Shown here piece by piece: positions 54,448 to 63,929 of a stretch of 64,000 bases of DNA (its first letter is position 1; each line of letters opens with the position of its first letter). Position numbers and translations under genes: made by a program. The notes beneath the pieces were generated by a model. The model was given only the letters and a program-made list of their open reading frames with translations. It had not been told where the DNA came from and searched no databases. The stretch is taken from NCBI GenBank assembly GCA_016709145.1, contig JADJEK010000001.1:124001-188000 (forward strand), given 5' to 3'. Source of the DNA: Planctomycetota bacterium. GTDB taxonomy: Bacteria; Planctomycetota; B15-G4; JADJEK01.

Positions 54448-56215
54448 GCACGAACCGGGGAAGCGCTTCGGCTGGTCCGAAGCCAAAGCCCTGCTGCGCC
54501 GGTTCTGGCCCTACCTGAAGCCAGAACGTCCGAGCGCTCGGATCATGGCGCTGCTGCAAGTCCTCGCGATCCCTTCCGGCGTCGCTTCGCCGTTGCTGGT
54601 GCAGCATCTGTTCGACGTCGCCGTGCCCGCGCTCGACCGTGACGAGATCTTGCGGCTGTGCCTGTGGATCCTCGCGCTCACGCTTTCGAGTCACGTCTTG
54701 CGCACGATCGCCGCACTGATCGTGGTCGGCATGAAGGCGCGCGTCCGCCACCGACTCGTCATCGCCCTGCAACAGCACGTGCTGCGCCTCCCCGCGTCGT
54801 ACTTCCACGCCACCGAGACCGGCTACGTCATGGCGCGCGTCCGCGAGGACGTGCAAGCCCTCGACGGAATCATGCTCGACCGCATCGTCGACGTGTTCGT
54901 CGACGGCTTCCGCGCGGTGTTGTTCCTCGTGATGCTGCTCTGGGTCGATGCCGGACTGGCGCTCGCGGGTCTCGTGTTGTTCGCGATCGTCGCTCTCGGC
55001 GTCTTCGCGATGTCCGGCCCGCTGCGCCGGCGCAGCGCGCTGGTGCAAGAGACCGACGCGGTCGGGAGCGCCTCACTCCACCAAGCGATCTCCGGCATCG
55101 CGCTCGTCCACACGACGGTTCAGGAGAGCGCCGAGAGCCGGCGCCTGAGTCGCGCCGTGCGCGCCACCGTCCGAGCGATCGTGAAGCTCGGGAGACTCCA
55201 CGTCGGCGTCGGGTACACGATCGGCTTGGCGATGTCGCTCGGCACGTACGTGATCCTCGGCGTCGGTGCGTGGCGCGTCGTCGACGGTTCGTCGAGCATC
55301 GGCAGCTTGATCGCGTTCTCGATCCTGTTGACGTACGTCGCGGGCGCGGTGACCGCGCTGATGCAACTCAACCCGGAGTTCCAGCGTGGTCTTGCCGCAC
55401 TCGAACGCATCTTCAAGTTGAAGGACGAAGCGCGCGAAGCCCCCCTCGAGCCGATCGAACGACCCACGCGCATCGCCGGCTCGGTCACCTTCGAGCGCGT
55501 CTCCGTCGTCTACCCCGATGGCACGCAGGCGCTGACCGAGGTCGATCTCGACGTGAAGCCTGGCGAAGTCGTCGCGTTGGTCGGTCGCAGCGGCGCGGGC
55601 AAGAGTTCGCTCGTGAGCCTGATCCCGCGTCTACTCGATCCGAGCGCCGGAGTCGTCCGCATCGACGGCGTCGACGCCCGCCACCTCGATCTGCGCACGT
55701 TGCGCGCGTCGATCGGCGTGGTGCCGCAGGACGTGTTCCTGTTCAACCGCACCGTGCGCGAGAACGTCGCCTACGCGAGGCCCGACGCCAGCGACGCGGA
55801 GATCCAGACCGCGCTCCGCGACGCCCACGCCGAAGCGTTCGTCGCGCGCTTGAAGGACGGCCTGCAGACGCTCGTCGGCGAACGCGGCGTCAAGCTCTCG
55901 GGCGGTGAGAAGCAACGCCTCGCGCTCGCACGCGAGATCCTGCGCGATCCGCCGATCCTGATCCTCGACGAAGCGACGTCGTCGCTCGACTCCGAGAGCG
56001 AAGCCGCGATCCGCGCGGCCATCGAGCGCCTGAAGAAGGATCGCACGTGCTTCCTGATCGCCCACCGACTGTCGACGGTCATGGGTGCAGACCGCATCGT
56101 CGTGCTCGATCACGGCCGCATCGTCGAACAAGGCCCACACGCCGCGCTCCTGGCGCGACGCGGGCTCTACGCTCACCTGTACGAGACGCAATTTCGCGGC
56201 ATCGACGGCGAGTGA
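54431..56215 (+). CDS. ABC exporter, fused permease and ATPase
   Basis: Start inferred at GTG 54431 (reads VVLRGKHEPGKRFGWSEAKALL), a 17-base overlap with mobA; 594 residues. The N-terminal half has six membrane helices (IMALLQVLAIPSGVASPLLV, LRLCLWILALTLSSHVLRTI, AVLFLVMLLWVDAGLALAGLV, LIAFSILLTYVAGAVTAL) and the exporter coupling-helix region VMARVREDVQALDGIM. The ATPase half has Walker A VGRSGAGKSSLVS, Q-loop VVPQDVFLFNRT, signature LSGGEKQRLALA, Walker B ILILDEATSSLD and the switch His in FLIAHRLS. Type I half-exporters of this kind (MsbA/lipid A or drug types) work as dimers; the substrate is not evident. Confidence 0.9.
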   Translation: MVLRGKHEPGKRFGWSEAKALLRRFWPYLKPERPSARIMALLQVLAIPSGVASPLLVQHLFDVAVPALDRDEILRLCLWILALTLSSHVLRTIAALIVVGMKARVRHRLVIALQQHVLRLPASYFHATETGYVMARVREDVQALDGIMLDRIVDVFVDGFRAVLFLVMLLWVDAGLALAGLVLFAIVALGVFAMSGPLRRRSALVQETDAVGSASLHQAISGIALVHTTVQESAESRRLSRAVRATVRAIVKLGRLHVGVGYTIGLAMSLGTYVILGVGAWRVVDGSSSIGSLIAFSILLTYVAGAVTALMQLNPEFQRGLAALERIFKLKDEAREAPLEPIERPTRIAGSVTFERVSVVYPDGTQALTEVDLDVKPGEVVALVGRSGAGKSSLVSLIPRLLDPSAGVVRIDGVDARHLDLRTLRASIGVVPQDVFLFNRTVRENVAYARPDASDAEIQTALRDAHAEAFVARLKDGLQTLVGERGVKLSGGEKQRLALAREILRDPPILILDEATSSLDSESEAAIRAAIERLKKDRTCFLIAHRLSTVMGADRIVVLDHGRIVEQGPHAALLARRGLYAHLYETQFRGIDGE

Positions 56216-56234
56216 CGTGCGGGCCGGGCCGGCC

Positions 56235-58538
56235 TCACTTCGAGTCGTCGGACAGCGGCGCCGGCGTGTCGCTCACCTTCGAGGGCGTCGGCGACTCGTC
56301 CCCGACCGGTTCCTTCGGCGGCTTCGGGTCCTTCGCGACCTTCTTCGCCGCATTCTCTTTCGCCGCGGCTTTCTTCGCGCGCACTTCTTCGTCGCGCCAC
56401 GCCTGGCCTCTTGCGACGTCGTTGCGGTACTTCGTGATCAGCGGAGTCGCGGCCGCGGCGACGTCGCGCGCGTGGTAACGCCAGACTCGTTCGGCGACCA
56501 TGCCGATGCCGCGGAACACGGTCGGCAGCGCGCCGGCGGGGATCCAGCGCGTGAGCAACGCGTCGTAATAGTGCGTGTCGGAAAAGTAGCGCGTACAGGA
56601 CATGCCGAAGCCGAGCACGAACGACTCCTGCTCCTCCGGCGTCATCCGCTTCACTTCCTCGAACAGTTGCACGACGTACTCGTCTTCTTGACGGATGTCG
56701 CGCCACGCCACGAAGCCCGCGAAGATGCCGAGGCCTTCGACCACGAACGTTCGGTCCTCGGGGTCCTTCAGTCGCTTGAGCATGCGCAGTGCGCCGGAAG
56801 TGCGCCGTTTCACTTCGGGCGTCCCGACATAGTCGCCGGTGACGAACAACCCGTGGATGAAGAAGCGTCGCTCCGCTCCGCGGTACTTCTCGACCGAGTC
56901 GATGATGCGCTTGGGCTCATCGCGGTGGAAATGCGCGAGCATCATGCCGGCACCCATCACGACCGCTTCGGCGCAACTGCGCGGCACTTTCGCGCCGACC
57001 CACGGCTTCGCCAACGATCCGGGGACGAACGTCGTCGTCGCCTTGCCCGATCCGTCCGGTCCGCGCAACCCCGCGAACAGCGCACCGCAGTAGCCGGTTC
57101 CGAGCAGGATGTCGTACCGCTTCCACGGCTCGAGCTCCTCGATCGCCGCCCACACTTCTTCGCGCGGCCGATCGCGCCAACGCTCGAGCTGGAACAGACG
57201 TCCCATCTGGACGTAGTTGAAGCCGTCGTGATGTCGACCGATCCCGCGACTCGCCGCACTGAACGGATGCCCGGCGTTGCCGAGCACGCCGATCGCGAGC
57301 ACCAGCGCGATCAGGCCGTTCGCGGATTTCGTCCAACCGCGCGCACGTAACTCGCGCCACGCGATCACGAACAGGATGTTCATCACGAAGAAGCTCGTGA
57401 TGCAGTAGCGGTATCCGGCCCAGAAGAAATCGGCCCAATTGCCGATCTTGAAGTTCGACGCCGCATACGCGGCTGCGAGCGCGAACGGGTAGCCGAGCAA
57501 CGGGATCAACACCGCGGGACGCGAGTCGATCGGCGCTTTGCTCAAGAAGGTCATGCGCGCGAAGAACCGACCCAGCACGCGACCCGACAGAACGAGCAAG
57601 CCGATCAGCACGGCGGTCCACGCGAGAGCGTACGTCGCCGACAGCCACTCACCGCGCAGCGGTCCGAACGCATAAAACGTCGGCGACTCGAACCACAGGC
57701 GACTGCAGTAGTCGACCAAGCGCTCGGCGGTCTGCGCCGAGAACAGCCCGGTGCCCTCCGCCGCGAACTTGTTCTCCATCCACTCGGCTTGCGGCGCGTC
57801 GTACGTCGCCATGACGTGCCACAGCGGCAGCGTGCCGGCGAACACGCCGAGCACGAACACGAGGAAGCCACGCGTTCTGAAGAAGACACGCTCGACGACG
57901 AACCACAGCGCCGCGTAGAGCACGAGCAACAACAGCGACGACAGCGAGTACCAGACCGCGAGGCCGCAGGTCAGCCCGAGCAGGAAGTGCGTGGTGGTCG
58001 AACGGTCGCCGTCGACGAACCGTCGCCACAGCGGGAACAGCGTCAATGCCACGAACGCGAGGACTTCCGAGTGGTTGCCGTAGTTCGCCGTCGAGTAGTC
58101 GACGTACGCGGCCGGCCCGAACAACCACAGAGCCGATCCGATCAACGCCGCGCGCAGCCCGTACCAACGCTCGAGGAACAAGTACAGGAACGCGATCGTC
58201 AGCATCGCGAAGAAGACCGGTACGAGCTTGAGCGCCCAGTACGTCGCGCCGAACAACTTGAACGCCGCCGCCGAGAGCAGCGCGGACAGGATCTGTCCGC
58301 CCGAGTGCGTGTCGTGGAACTCGAACACCGGCAGCGAAGGCATACCGTTCAGGAGTTCGAGCCCGAGCGTTCCCATCGGGAACAGCTCGTATCCGGGCGT
58401 GAACAGCGCTTCGAACGACCACTCCAGAAGCACGAGCCGGAACGCGAGCAGCGCGACGACGATCGCGACGAGCCAGGCCCATCGGGCTCGCGGGGACGCG
58501 CGCTCGCCTGGTTGCGCCAGGGACGTCACCTCGCTCAC
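56235..58538 (-). CDS. GT39-like membrane glycosyltransferase with a repeat-rich soluble C-terminal region
   Basis: A 767-residue protein. Residues 20-410 hold about ten membrane helices in the PMT/ArnT style; the first loop contains the acidic FHDTHSGGQILSALL and YGNHSEVLAFVALTLFPLW, and ALIGSALWLFGPAAYVDYSTANY follows, as in GT-C transferases using lipid-phosphate sugars. From about 420 a soluble region carries six or so similar helix-rich units, with the pattern 'hhxGhGhhhxhhh' (DILLGTGYCGALFAG; AVVMGAGMMLAHF; FIHGLFVTGDYVG; VVEGLGIFAGFVA; FVLGFGMSCTRYF; VFRGIGMVAERVW). The last 60 residues are Lys/Ala/Pro-rich. The gene's start overlaps the GT2 stop by 4 bases (ATGA), so the GT2 enzyme probably makes its lipid-linked donor. 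Confidence 0.78.
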   Translation of the reverse strand: MSEVTSLAQPGERASPRARWAWLVAIVVALLAFRLVLLEWSFEALFTPGYELFPMGTLGLELLNGMPSLPVFEFHDTHSGGQILSALLSAAAFKLFGATYWALKLVPVFFAMLTIAFLYLFLERWYGLRAALIGSALWLFGPAAYVDYSTANYGNHSEVLAFVALTLFPLWRRFVDGDRSTTTHFLLGLTCGLAVWYSLSSLLLLVLYAALWFVVERVFFRTRGFLVFVLGVFAGTLPLWHVMATYDAPQAEWMENKFAAEGTGLFSAQTAERLVDYCSRLWFESPTFYAFGPLRGEWLSATYALAWTAVLIGLLVLSGRVLGRFFARMTFLSKAPIDSRPAVLIPLLGYPFALAAAYAASNFKIGNWADFFWAGYRYCITSFFVMNILFVIAWRELRARGWTKSANGLIALVLAIGVLGNAGHPFSAASRGIGRHHDGFNYVQMGRLFQLERWRDRPREEVWAAIEELEPWKRYDILLGTGYCGALFAGLRGPDGSGKATTTFVPGSLAKPWVGAKVPRSCAEAVVMGAGMMLAHFHRDEPKRIIDSVEKYRGAERRFFIHGLFVTGDYVGTPEVKRRTSGALRMLKRLKDPEDRTFVVEGLGIFAGFVAWRDIRQEDEYVVQLFEEVKRMTPEEQESFVLGFGMSCTRYFSDTHYYDALLTRWIPAGALPTVFRGIGMVAERVWRYHARDVAAAATPLITKYRNDVARGQAWRDEEVRAKKAAAKENAAKKVAKDPKPPKEPVGDESPTPSKVSDTPAPLSDDSK

Positions 58539-59377
58539 TCGGCGCGCTCCGTTTGCACCGCATGGACTTCGTTCGAGCCGCGGTCGGAGGCCTTCGTCTC
58601 GCGCGAACCCAGGTCACGGTCGTACTCACCGCGGGCAGCACGACCCCGGATGCGGAACATGTCGCGCAGCATCTTCAGCGTGTCGCCGAAGAAGTGGATC
58701 GTGGACGGTTCCTTGCGATAGATGAACTGGACACCGACCTCGGTGACCTTCATCCCGCGGCGCAGCGCCAGGAACAGGGTCTCCACGTCGAACGAGAAGC
58801 GATCCATGCGCTGCAGCGGGAAGATCGTCTCCGCGGCATCGGCCGTGAACCCCTTGAGCCCCGCTTGTGTGTCGCGCAATTCGCCGACCAGCAACACGCG
58901 GGCGACGAAGTTGAACACGCGTCCGGTCCAGTGGCGCGACAGCAGCTTCCACAGGAATTGGCTGTTCACGATGTAGTGGCTGTCGGGATGCAGCCGGCAC
59001 GCGATCGCGACATCCGCGCCTGCTCGCAGCGCACGCACGATGCGCATGACGTTGTCGACCGGATACGTGAAGTCGGCGTCGTTGAACACGCGCAGGCGAC
59101 CCCTCGCCTCGAGCATGCCTCGGCGCACCGAGAAGCCCTTGCCGCGGTTGAACTCGTTATGCAGCACGCGCACGCGCGGCGTGGCCGCCTTGGCGCGGAA
59201 CCGCTCGAGGACCTTCAGCGTGTCGTCGGTCGAACAGTCATCGACGAGGACCAACTCGGACGACGGCGCGTACTCGTCGAGGAAGCGCAGCGCGGCATCG
59301 AGATTCGCCTCGATGAACGTCGCGGCGTTGTAGATCGGGATGACCAGACTGAGTTCGACCTCGTGGCGGGCACTCAC
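58535..59377 (-). CDS. Family 2 glycosyltransferase, dolichyl-/polyprenyl-phosphate sugar synthase type
   Basis: A 280-residue GT-A enzyme. SLVIPIYNAATFIEANLDAAL and VLVDDCSTDDTLKVL provide the nucleotide-binding DD motif; FNDADFTYPVDNVM the metal-binding DxD-like region, and RVLLVGELRDTQAGLKGFTADAAE the acceptor region with the D/E-T-Q-x-G-x-K pattern of polyprenyl-phosphate mannose/glucose synthases. No C-terminal membrane helices follow. It lies in an operon with the GT39-like transferase downstream (4-base overlap). Confidence 0.87.
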   Translation of the reverse strand: MSARHEVELSLVIPIYNAATFIEANLDAALRFLDEYAPSSELVLVDDCSTDDTLKVLERFRAKAATPRVRVLHNEFNRGKGFSVRRGMLEARGRLRVFNDADFTYPVDNVMRIVRALRAGADVAIACRLHPDSHYIVNSQFLWKLLSRHWTGRVFNFVARVLLVGELRDTQAGLKGFTADAAETIFPLQRMDRFSFDVETLFLALRRGMKVTEVGVQFIYRKEPSTIHFFGDTLKMLRDMFRIRGRAARGEYDRDLGSRETKASDRGSNEVHAVQTERAE

Positions 59378-59562
59378 GACTCCCCCTCCCTACGTCGACC
59401 CGTGATCGCGCCGCTCGGCGCCGCGCTCTTCGTCGGTTCGGCGCGCCACGCGTTCGCGGACGCTCGAGTCCGCAGCGACGGACTCGGGTACGAACGAGAT
59501 AGTTCAGTGCTGGGAACGAAGTCATTGTTCCGGTCGATCGGGGTCGACCGTAAAGTGCCGCC

Positions 59563-60351
59563 GTGAAGCGACTCTTCGTGACGGCTGACGACTTGGGGCG
59601 CGGGGTCGAGACGAACGTCGCGATCGAGCGCTGCGTGCAGCGCGGCATCGTGACCGGTTGCTCGCTGATCGCGAACGGCAGCGCTGTCGGCGACGCACGC
59701 GCGCGCAAGGGTTCCGTCGGCGCGATCGGCCTCCATCTCAACCTGACCGAAGGCAAGGCGTTGATCGGACCGATTCGCGGTCTGACCGACGCGCGCGGCA
59801 CGTTCAAGGGCCCGATCCGTGCGATGATCGCGACGCTGTTCGGCCGCGTCGACCTCGACCGCGTGCGCCGTGAACTCGATGCGCAGTGCGCGCGAGCGAT
59901 CGAGTTGGGCTTCACACTGGTCGCGATCGACGGCCACCATCACGCGCACGTGTTCCCCGGCGTGTTCCCGTTGGTCGCGGAGATCGCGGTCCGCCACGGG
60001 ATCCGCGTGGTCCGCATGCCGCACGAGCCCGCCCTGACCGGACATCCCGGTGCACGCGGCAAACGCGCCATCCTCTCCACGCTCTGCGGAGAAGCGGCGC
60101 CGATCGCGGCGCAGGTCGGACTGGACACCCCCGAACATTTTCGCGGACTCTCTCTCTACGGCCGCCGCAGCGACCATCGCTCGCACCTTCTGCGCGTCCT
60201 CGAGCGGCTTCCCGAGGGCGACACCGAATTGATGGTGCATCCGCGCGCGGGGATCCTCGGCGAACACGAGTGCGGGTCGCTCACGGACGTGGTGGTCCGA
60301 GCGACGTTGGACCGCCACCGCGTGACGTTGGCCACGCTGCGCGATCTCTGA
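59563..60351 (+). CDS. YdjC/ChbG-family carbohydrate deacetylase
   Basis: GTG 59563 starts the product (KRLFVTADDLGRGVETNVAI); 262 residues. The family metal site is visible: the Asp pair in TADDLG, His in IGLHLNLTEGKAL, and the His cluster in IDGHHHAHVFPGVF. TELMVHPRAG near the C-terminus provides the last His. ChbG/YdjC-like proteins deacetylate chito-oligosaccharides or related amino sugars; hopanoid HpnK is a relative. It diverges from the GT2/GT39 pair, which suggests a role with amino-sugar-containing glycans, but that is inference. Confidence 0.87.
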   Translation: MKRLFVTADDLGRGVETNVAIERCVQRGIVTGCSLIANGSAVGDARARKGSVGAIGLHLNLTEGKALIGPIRGLTDARGTFKGPIRAMIATLFGRVDLDRVRRELDAQCARAIELGFTLVAIDGHHHAHVFPGVFPLVAEIAVRHGIRVVRMPHEPALTGHPGARGKRAILSTLCGEAAPIAAQVGLDTPEHFRGLSLYGRRSDHRSHLLRVLERLPEGDTELMVHPRAGILGEHECGSLTDVVVRATLDRHRVTLATLRDL

Positions 60352-60548
60352 CCGACCCCGATCCTCGTCTTCAGAGGCTGTGAACGAAGCGGGGCCAGCC
60401 CCTGATTCGTTTACCGCCGAACTCGAGGATCTCGATCCGAACCGTCTCTCACGCGGTTCGGATCGTGCTCGCCGAATCTCCGCGACACTCCGCGGACGCA
60501 CCTCTCGTCTCGTCTCTCGTCACTCTCTCGTCTCAGCCGAACGAAGCA

Positions 60549-62024
60549 TCAACGGTGCGAAGTGTGATGCTCCGGGAAATAGGCCAGTTCCTCGCTCTTC
60601 TTCGGATCCTGAGCCGGCAGGCTCGGAGCTTCCGAGTTGAGGAACGACATCTTCTTGAACAGGAACTTGCGCAAGAACACGAAGCCCTCGCGCCGGAAGC
60701 GCCACACGAACCGCGTGAGGTCCATGAAGCGCCAATTCTTGACGAACACGCTCAGGTAGCCGAACAACTGCAGCTTCTCGAGCTGCCGTCGCGTCAGGCC
60801 CTTGAACTCGAGCGCGTCACCGATCTGTTTGTTGTAGTCGTCCCAGTCGTACGACTTGATGCGGAAGCCGCCTTCACCGCGCTCGGCCATGTTGGCGACC
60901 TCGGTACCCGGGTACGGGACCATGATCCCGAAGATCGGCAGTTCCGGATTCACTTCGGTCGCGAGGCGGATGGTGTTCTTCGCCGACGCGTAGGTCTCGT
61001 TGGGCTGACCGATGATGAAGTACGCCTCGACGGCGAGCTTCGCGCGCTTCGCGGCATTGCGCGCTTGCAGGATCTTGTCCCACGAGCGGATGCCTTTGTT
61101 CAGGTACTGCAACTTGTCGAGGTCGCCGGTCTCGATGCCGAAGCCGACCATGTACGCGCCGGCTTGCTTCATCTTGCGGAACAGCTCTTCGTCGACGAAG
61201 TTCACGTGCGTCTGCGCGAACCACTTCAGTCGCTTGTTCAAGCCGCGCGCGATCATGTCGTCGAGGATCGCATGCGTGCGTTTCATGTCGACCGAGAAGA
61301 TCTCGTCGCACATGAACAGCCGCTCGGCCTTCGTGTGGTTGACGATCCACTCGATCTCGTCGACGAACGCCTTCGCCGAACGCTTGCGCACGACGCGGCC
61401 GTTCGGGTTCATGCAGAACTGGCAGGAGTACGGGCAGCCACGCGCGGTCATGACCGTGTATTCGCGGCCGGCGGGCATGAGGTCCCAGGCCGGCATCGGG
61501 ATCGAGTCTTGATCGCCGATGTCCATGCGCGGCTTGTTCTTGACGACCGTTCCACCGTGCGCCGCGTCGCGCCAGATCAGGCCGTCGACGTCATGCAGGT
61601 CGCCGTTCTTTTCGAGCACCGTGATGAGGTCGAGCAGGGTTTGCTCGCCCTCGCCGATGCCGCCGAAGTCGAACATGCCGAACTCGTCCATCGAGCGCTC
61701 GGGGATCGCCGTCATGTGGACGCCGCCGAGGATCGTCTTGACGCCCGGGATCGCCTTCTTGATCAATGCGGCGACGCGCGCGGCGGGCTTCACTTCGTTC
61801 GTGAACGCGGTGAGGCCGACGAGGTCGGGCTTGAACTCCTTGGCGCGGGCGACGACGTCGTCGTAGTTGAGGCGTTCGAACTTCGCGTCGATGCAGGCGA
61901 CCGTGTGGCCGTGGGGACGGATGAACCCCGCGAGCGTCGCGAGCGACAACCGCGTGAACTCGGGCGTGTCGTACATCCGCTCCACGATCTGGTGCGGCGG
62001 AGCATTGATCAACAAAACGCGCAT
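60549..62024 (-). CDS. B12-binding radical SAM protein
   Basis: Start at ATG 62024 (MRVLLINAPPHQIVERM), preceded by GGGGGTG; a GTG four codons upstream is possible. 491 residues. The N-terminal cobalamin-binding domain shows FIRPHGHTVACIDAKFERLN, DLVGLTAFTNEVKPAAR and VKTILGGVHMTAIPER. The radical SAM motif is ARGCPYSCQFCMNPNG, with all three Cys. The AdoMet-binding part continues MVGFGIETGDLDKLQYLNKGI and AVEAYFIIGQPNETYASAKN. The C-terminal part (residues 400-490) is Phe-rich and helical (FVKNWRFMDLTRFVWRFRREG), as in BchE/HpnJ-like proteins. Unlike the B12 radical SAM gene at 22-24 kb it is intact. Substrate unknown. Confidence 0.9.
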   Translation of the reverse strand: MRVLLINAPPHQIVERMYDTPEFTRLSLATLAGFIRPHGHTVACIDAKFERLNYDDVVARAKEFKPDLVGLTAFTNEVKPAARVAALIKKAIPGVKTILGGVHMTAIPERSMDEFGMFDFGGIGEGEQTLLDLITVLEKNGDLHDVDGLIWRDAAHGGTVVKNKPRMDIGDQDSIPMPAWDLMPAGREYTVMTARGCPYSCQFCMNPNGRVVRKRSAKAFVDEIEWIVNHTKAERLFMCDEIFSVDMKRTHAILDDMIARGLNKRLKWFAQTHVNFVDEELFRKMKQAGAYMVGFGIETGDLDKLQYLNKGIRSWDKILQARNAAKRAKLAVEAYFIIGQPNETYASAKNTIRLATEVNPELPIFGIMVPYPGTEVANMAERGEGGFRIKSYDWDDYNKQIGDALEFKGLTRRQLEKLQLFGYLSVFVKNWRFMDLTRFVWRFRREGFVFLRKFLFKKMSFLNSEAPSLPAQDPKKSEELAYFPEHHTSHR

Positions 62025-62217
62025 ACGCACCCCCACGGCCGATCGGTTCTCCGGTAAGGCAGATCGGTGGTCCTCGTCAGTCTGTCTGCGCGGGCTGCGT
62101 GACCCAGTTCATCTCTCGTGAACGCAGCTCCACACTCGGCCGGAAGGATAACCCAGGTTTCCAACGTCGAACAGCCACGGTCCAGTTTTTGAGCGAATCC
62201 GGGAAAACCCCTTCAGA

Positions 62218-63024
62218 TCACGAAGAAACCGGTCCGTAGTGCTCCGGCCGACGGCCGCCGACGCGGTCCAACTCGTACTTCCCGGGCACGTAGACCACGC
62301 GATTGCGGTCGGCCGCTGCGGGGTCGATCGTCGCGCGCAGGACCTCGACTCCAGCGCCGGCCACGGCCACGACCCGCCCCGAACAGTCGACGACGCGGGA
62401 TTCCCCACGGAACCGGAACCCGCCCTCCTCACCGACGCGATCGGCCGTGACCACGTGGATGTGGTTCTCCTGCGCGCGCACGGGTGGGGAGTGGACACAC
62501 GAGACCTCGGCCGCGAGCGGCCAATTGGTCGGCACGCACAACACTTGCGCTCCGGCGAGCTTCAGACAGCGCGCGGCTTCGGGGAAGCTGAGGTCGAAGC
62601 AGATCAGGACGCCGATGCGAGCGACGGGCGTCTCGAACACGGGGAAGCCGAGGTCGCCAGGGTCGGCGAACCGATCGACGCCGAGGAACGGCAAGTGCAT
62701 CTTGCGGTAGCGACCGATCAGGCCGTCCGGACCGACGATCGCCGCGGTGTTGAACAAGCGGTCGCCGTCGCGCTCGAGCAGTCCGAAGATCGCGACGCAG
62801 CGAGCTTGCGCGCAATCCTCGGCCAGCGCGGCCGTCGCCGGTCCCGGGACCATCTGCGCGATCAGCAGGGCTTCGTCGCGCGAGTCGTACGAGTACCCCT
62901 GCAACGCGCACTCAGGGAAGACGACGAGGTCGGCGTCTGCGGCGCGGACTCCCGCGCGCAGCGCTTCGAGGTTCGCCGCGGAATCGCGAAGGCAGGGATC
63001 GAACTGAACCACGGCGACGCGCAT
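62218..63024 (-). CDS. Carbon-nitrogen hydrolase (nitrilase superfamily)
   Basis: ATG 63024 (MRVAVVQFDPCLRDSAANLE); 268 residues. The catalytic triad is complete: Glu in VVFPECALQGYSYD, Lys in GRYRKMHLPFLG and Cys in GVLICFDLSFPEAARCL. RAQENHIHVVTADRVG and FRGESRVVDCSGRVVAVAG are normal for the C-terminal half. Enzymes of this group are amidases of the Nit/omega-amidase or N-carbamoyl type. The rhomboid gene lies 14 bases upstream on the same strand, so the two are probably co-transcribed. Confidence 0.9.
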   Translation of the reverse strand: MRVAVVQFDPCLRDSAANLEALRAGVRAADADLVVFPECALQGYSYDSRDEALLIAQMVPGPATAALAEDCAQARCVAIFGLLERDGDRLFNTAAIVGPDGLIGRYRKMHLPFLGVDRFADPGDLGFPVFETPVARIGVLICFDLSFPEAARCLKLAGAQVLCVPTNWPLAAEVSCVHSPPVRAQENHIHVVTADRVGEEGGFRFRGESRVVDCSGRVVAVAGAGVEVLRATIDPAAADRNRVVYVPGKYELDRVGGRRPEHYGPVSS

Positions 63025-63038
63025 GCGACGACTCCCGA

Positions 63039-63929
63039 TCAACGCGCGTGACGCGCGAACCACCAAGCGGACACGATCAGTGCGAGCGCGGCGAACCCAG
63101 CGATCGCTTGCACGAGGAAGCGGTCGCGTCGCCGGCGTGCGCCGGCCCCGAAGACGCTTCCTGTCACCAAACCGGTCAGCATCCCGAGCAAGTGGCCGAG
63201 CACGTCGGTGCGCTCACCGCCTTGTCCGAGCAGACCGAGCAGGCAAAGCCCCGCGACGAGCGGCGCCCACTTGCGCATGCGGGCTTTGCGGGTGGTCGCG
63301 CGTTCGGGCATGCGCAGCGCCGCGAGGATGCCGAGCGCCGCGAACACCGCGGTCGATGCGCCCAACGACCGTTGCGTCGGCTCCTTGATCGCGCATTCGA
63401 TCGCGTTCGCGGCGGTGCCGCTGCACAGCACCGCCCAGGGACCGAGCCCGCTACCGAACACTTGGCAGACGCCGAACACGAAGAACGCGCCGAACGCCAT
63501 GTTCCCGGCCACGTGAACGACGTCCGCGTGCAGGAACAGCGCAGTGACGCAGCGCCACCACTCGCCGGCCCGCACACGAGCGACGTCGAGCAGACCTTGA
63601 TCGACCCAATCGACCGCGTGCACGCGCTGGAACTGGTAGAGCGCGAACAACACCAACACGAACGCGCAGGTCCCCGGCCAGCCCGAGCCGACCAACTCGA
63701 AGGTGGGCTCGGGCTCGGGCCAGCCGACGTTTTCGCGTTGCCAGCGCTCGAGTTGGAGGCGCGCCGCGCGCTCGTCACCCACGCGCACGCTCAGGGCGTG
63801 GCCGTCGCTCGTAGGGCGGACATCGTGCTCGATCCCCGTGGCGGTCAGCACGAGCGAACGGGCGCTGAGCGCGCTCACGTCGGTCGACCGCAAGATCTCG
63901 ATCCAGCCGGCACGGGGGGGCTCGAACAT
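63039..63929 (-). CDS. Rhomboid intramembrane serine protease with an N-terminal DUF2007-like region
   Basis: ATG 63929 chosen (MFEPPRAGWIEILRSTDVS); a TTG three codons upstream is possible; 296 residues. The first 70 residues resemble DUF2007 (ALSARSLVLTATGIEHDVRP, RVGDERAARLQLERW). Six or so membrane helices follow. The rhomboid motifs are complete: GEWWRCVTALFLHADVVHVAGNM with the HxxxN-like element, catalytic Ser in SLGASTAVFAALG and catalytic His in DVLGHLLGMLTGL. It should cleave membrane proteins within the bilayer. Confidence 0.88.
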   Translation of the reverse strand: MFEPPRAGWIEILRSTDVSALSARSLVLTATGIEHDVRPTSDGHALSVRVGDERAARLQLERWQRENVGWPEPEPTFELVGSGWPGTCAFVLVLFALYQFQRVHAVDWVDQGLLDVARVRAGEWWRCVTALFLHADVVHVAGNMAFGAFFVFGVCQVFGSGLGPWAVLCSGTAANAIECAIKEPTQRSLGASTAVFAALGILAALRMPERATTRKARMRKWAPLVAGLCLLGLLGQGGERTDVLGHLLGMLTGLVTGSVFGAGARRRRDRFLVQAIAGFAALALIVSAWWFARHAR

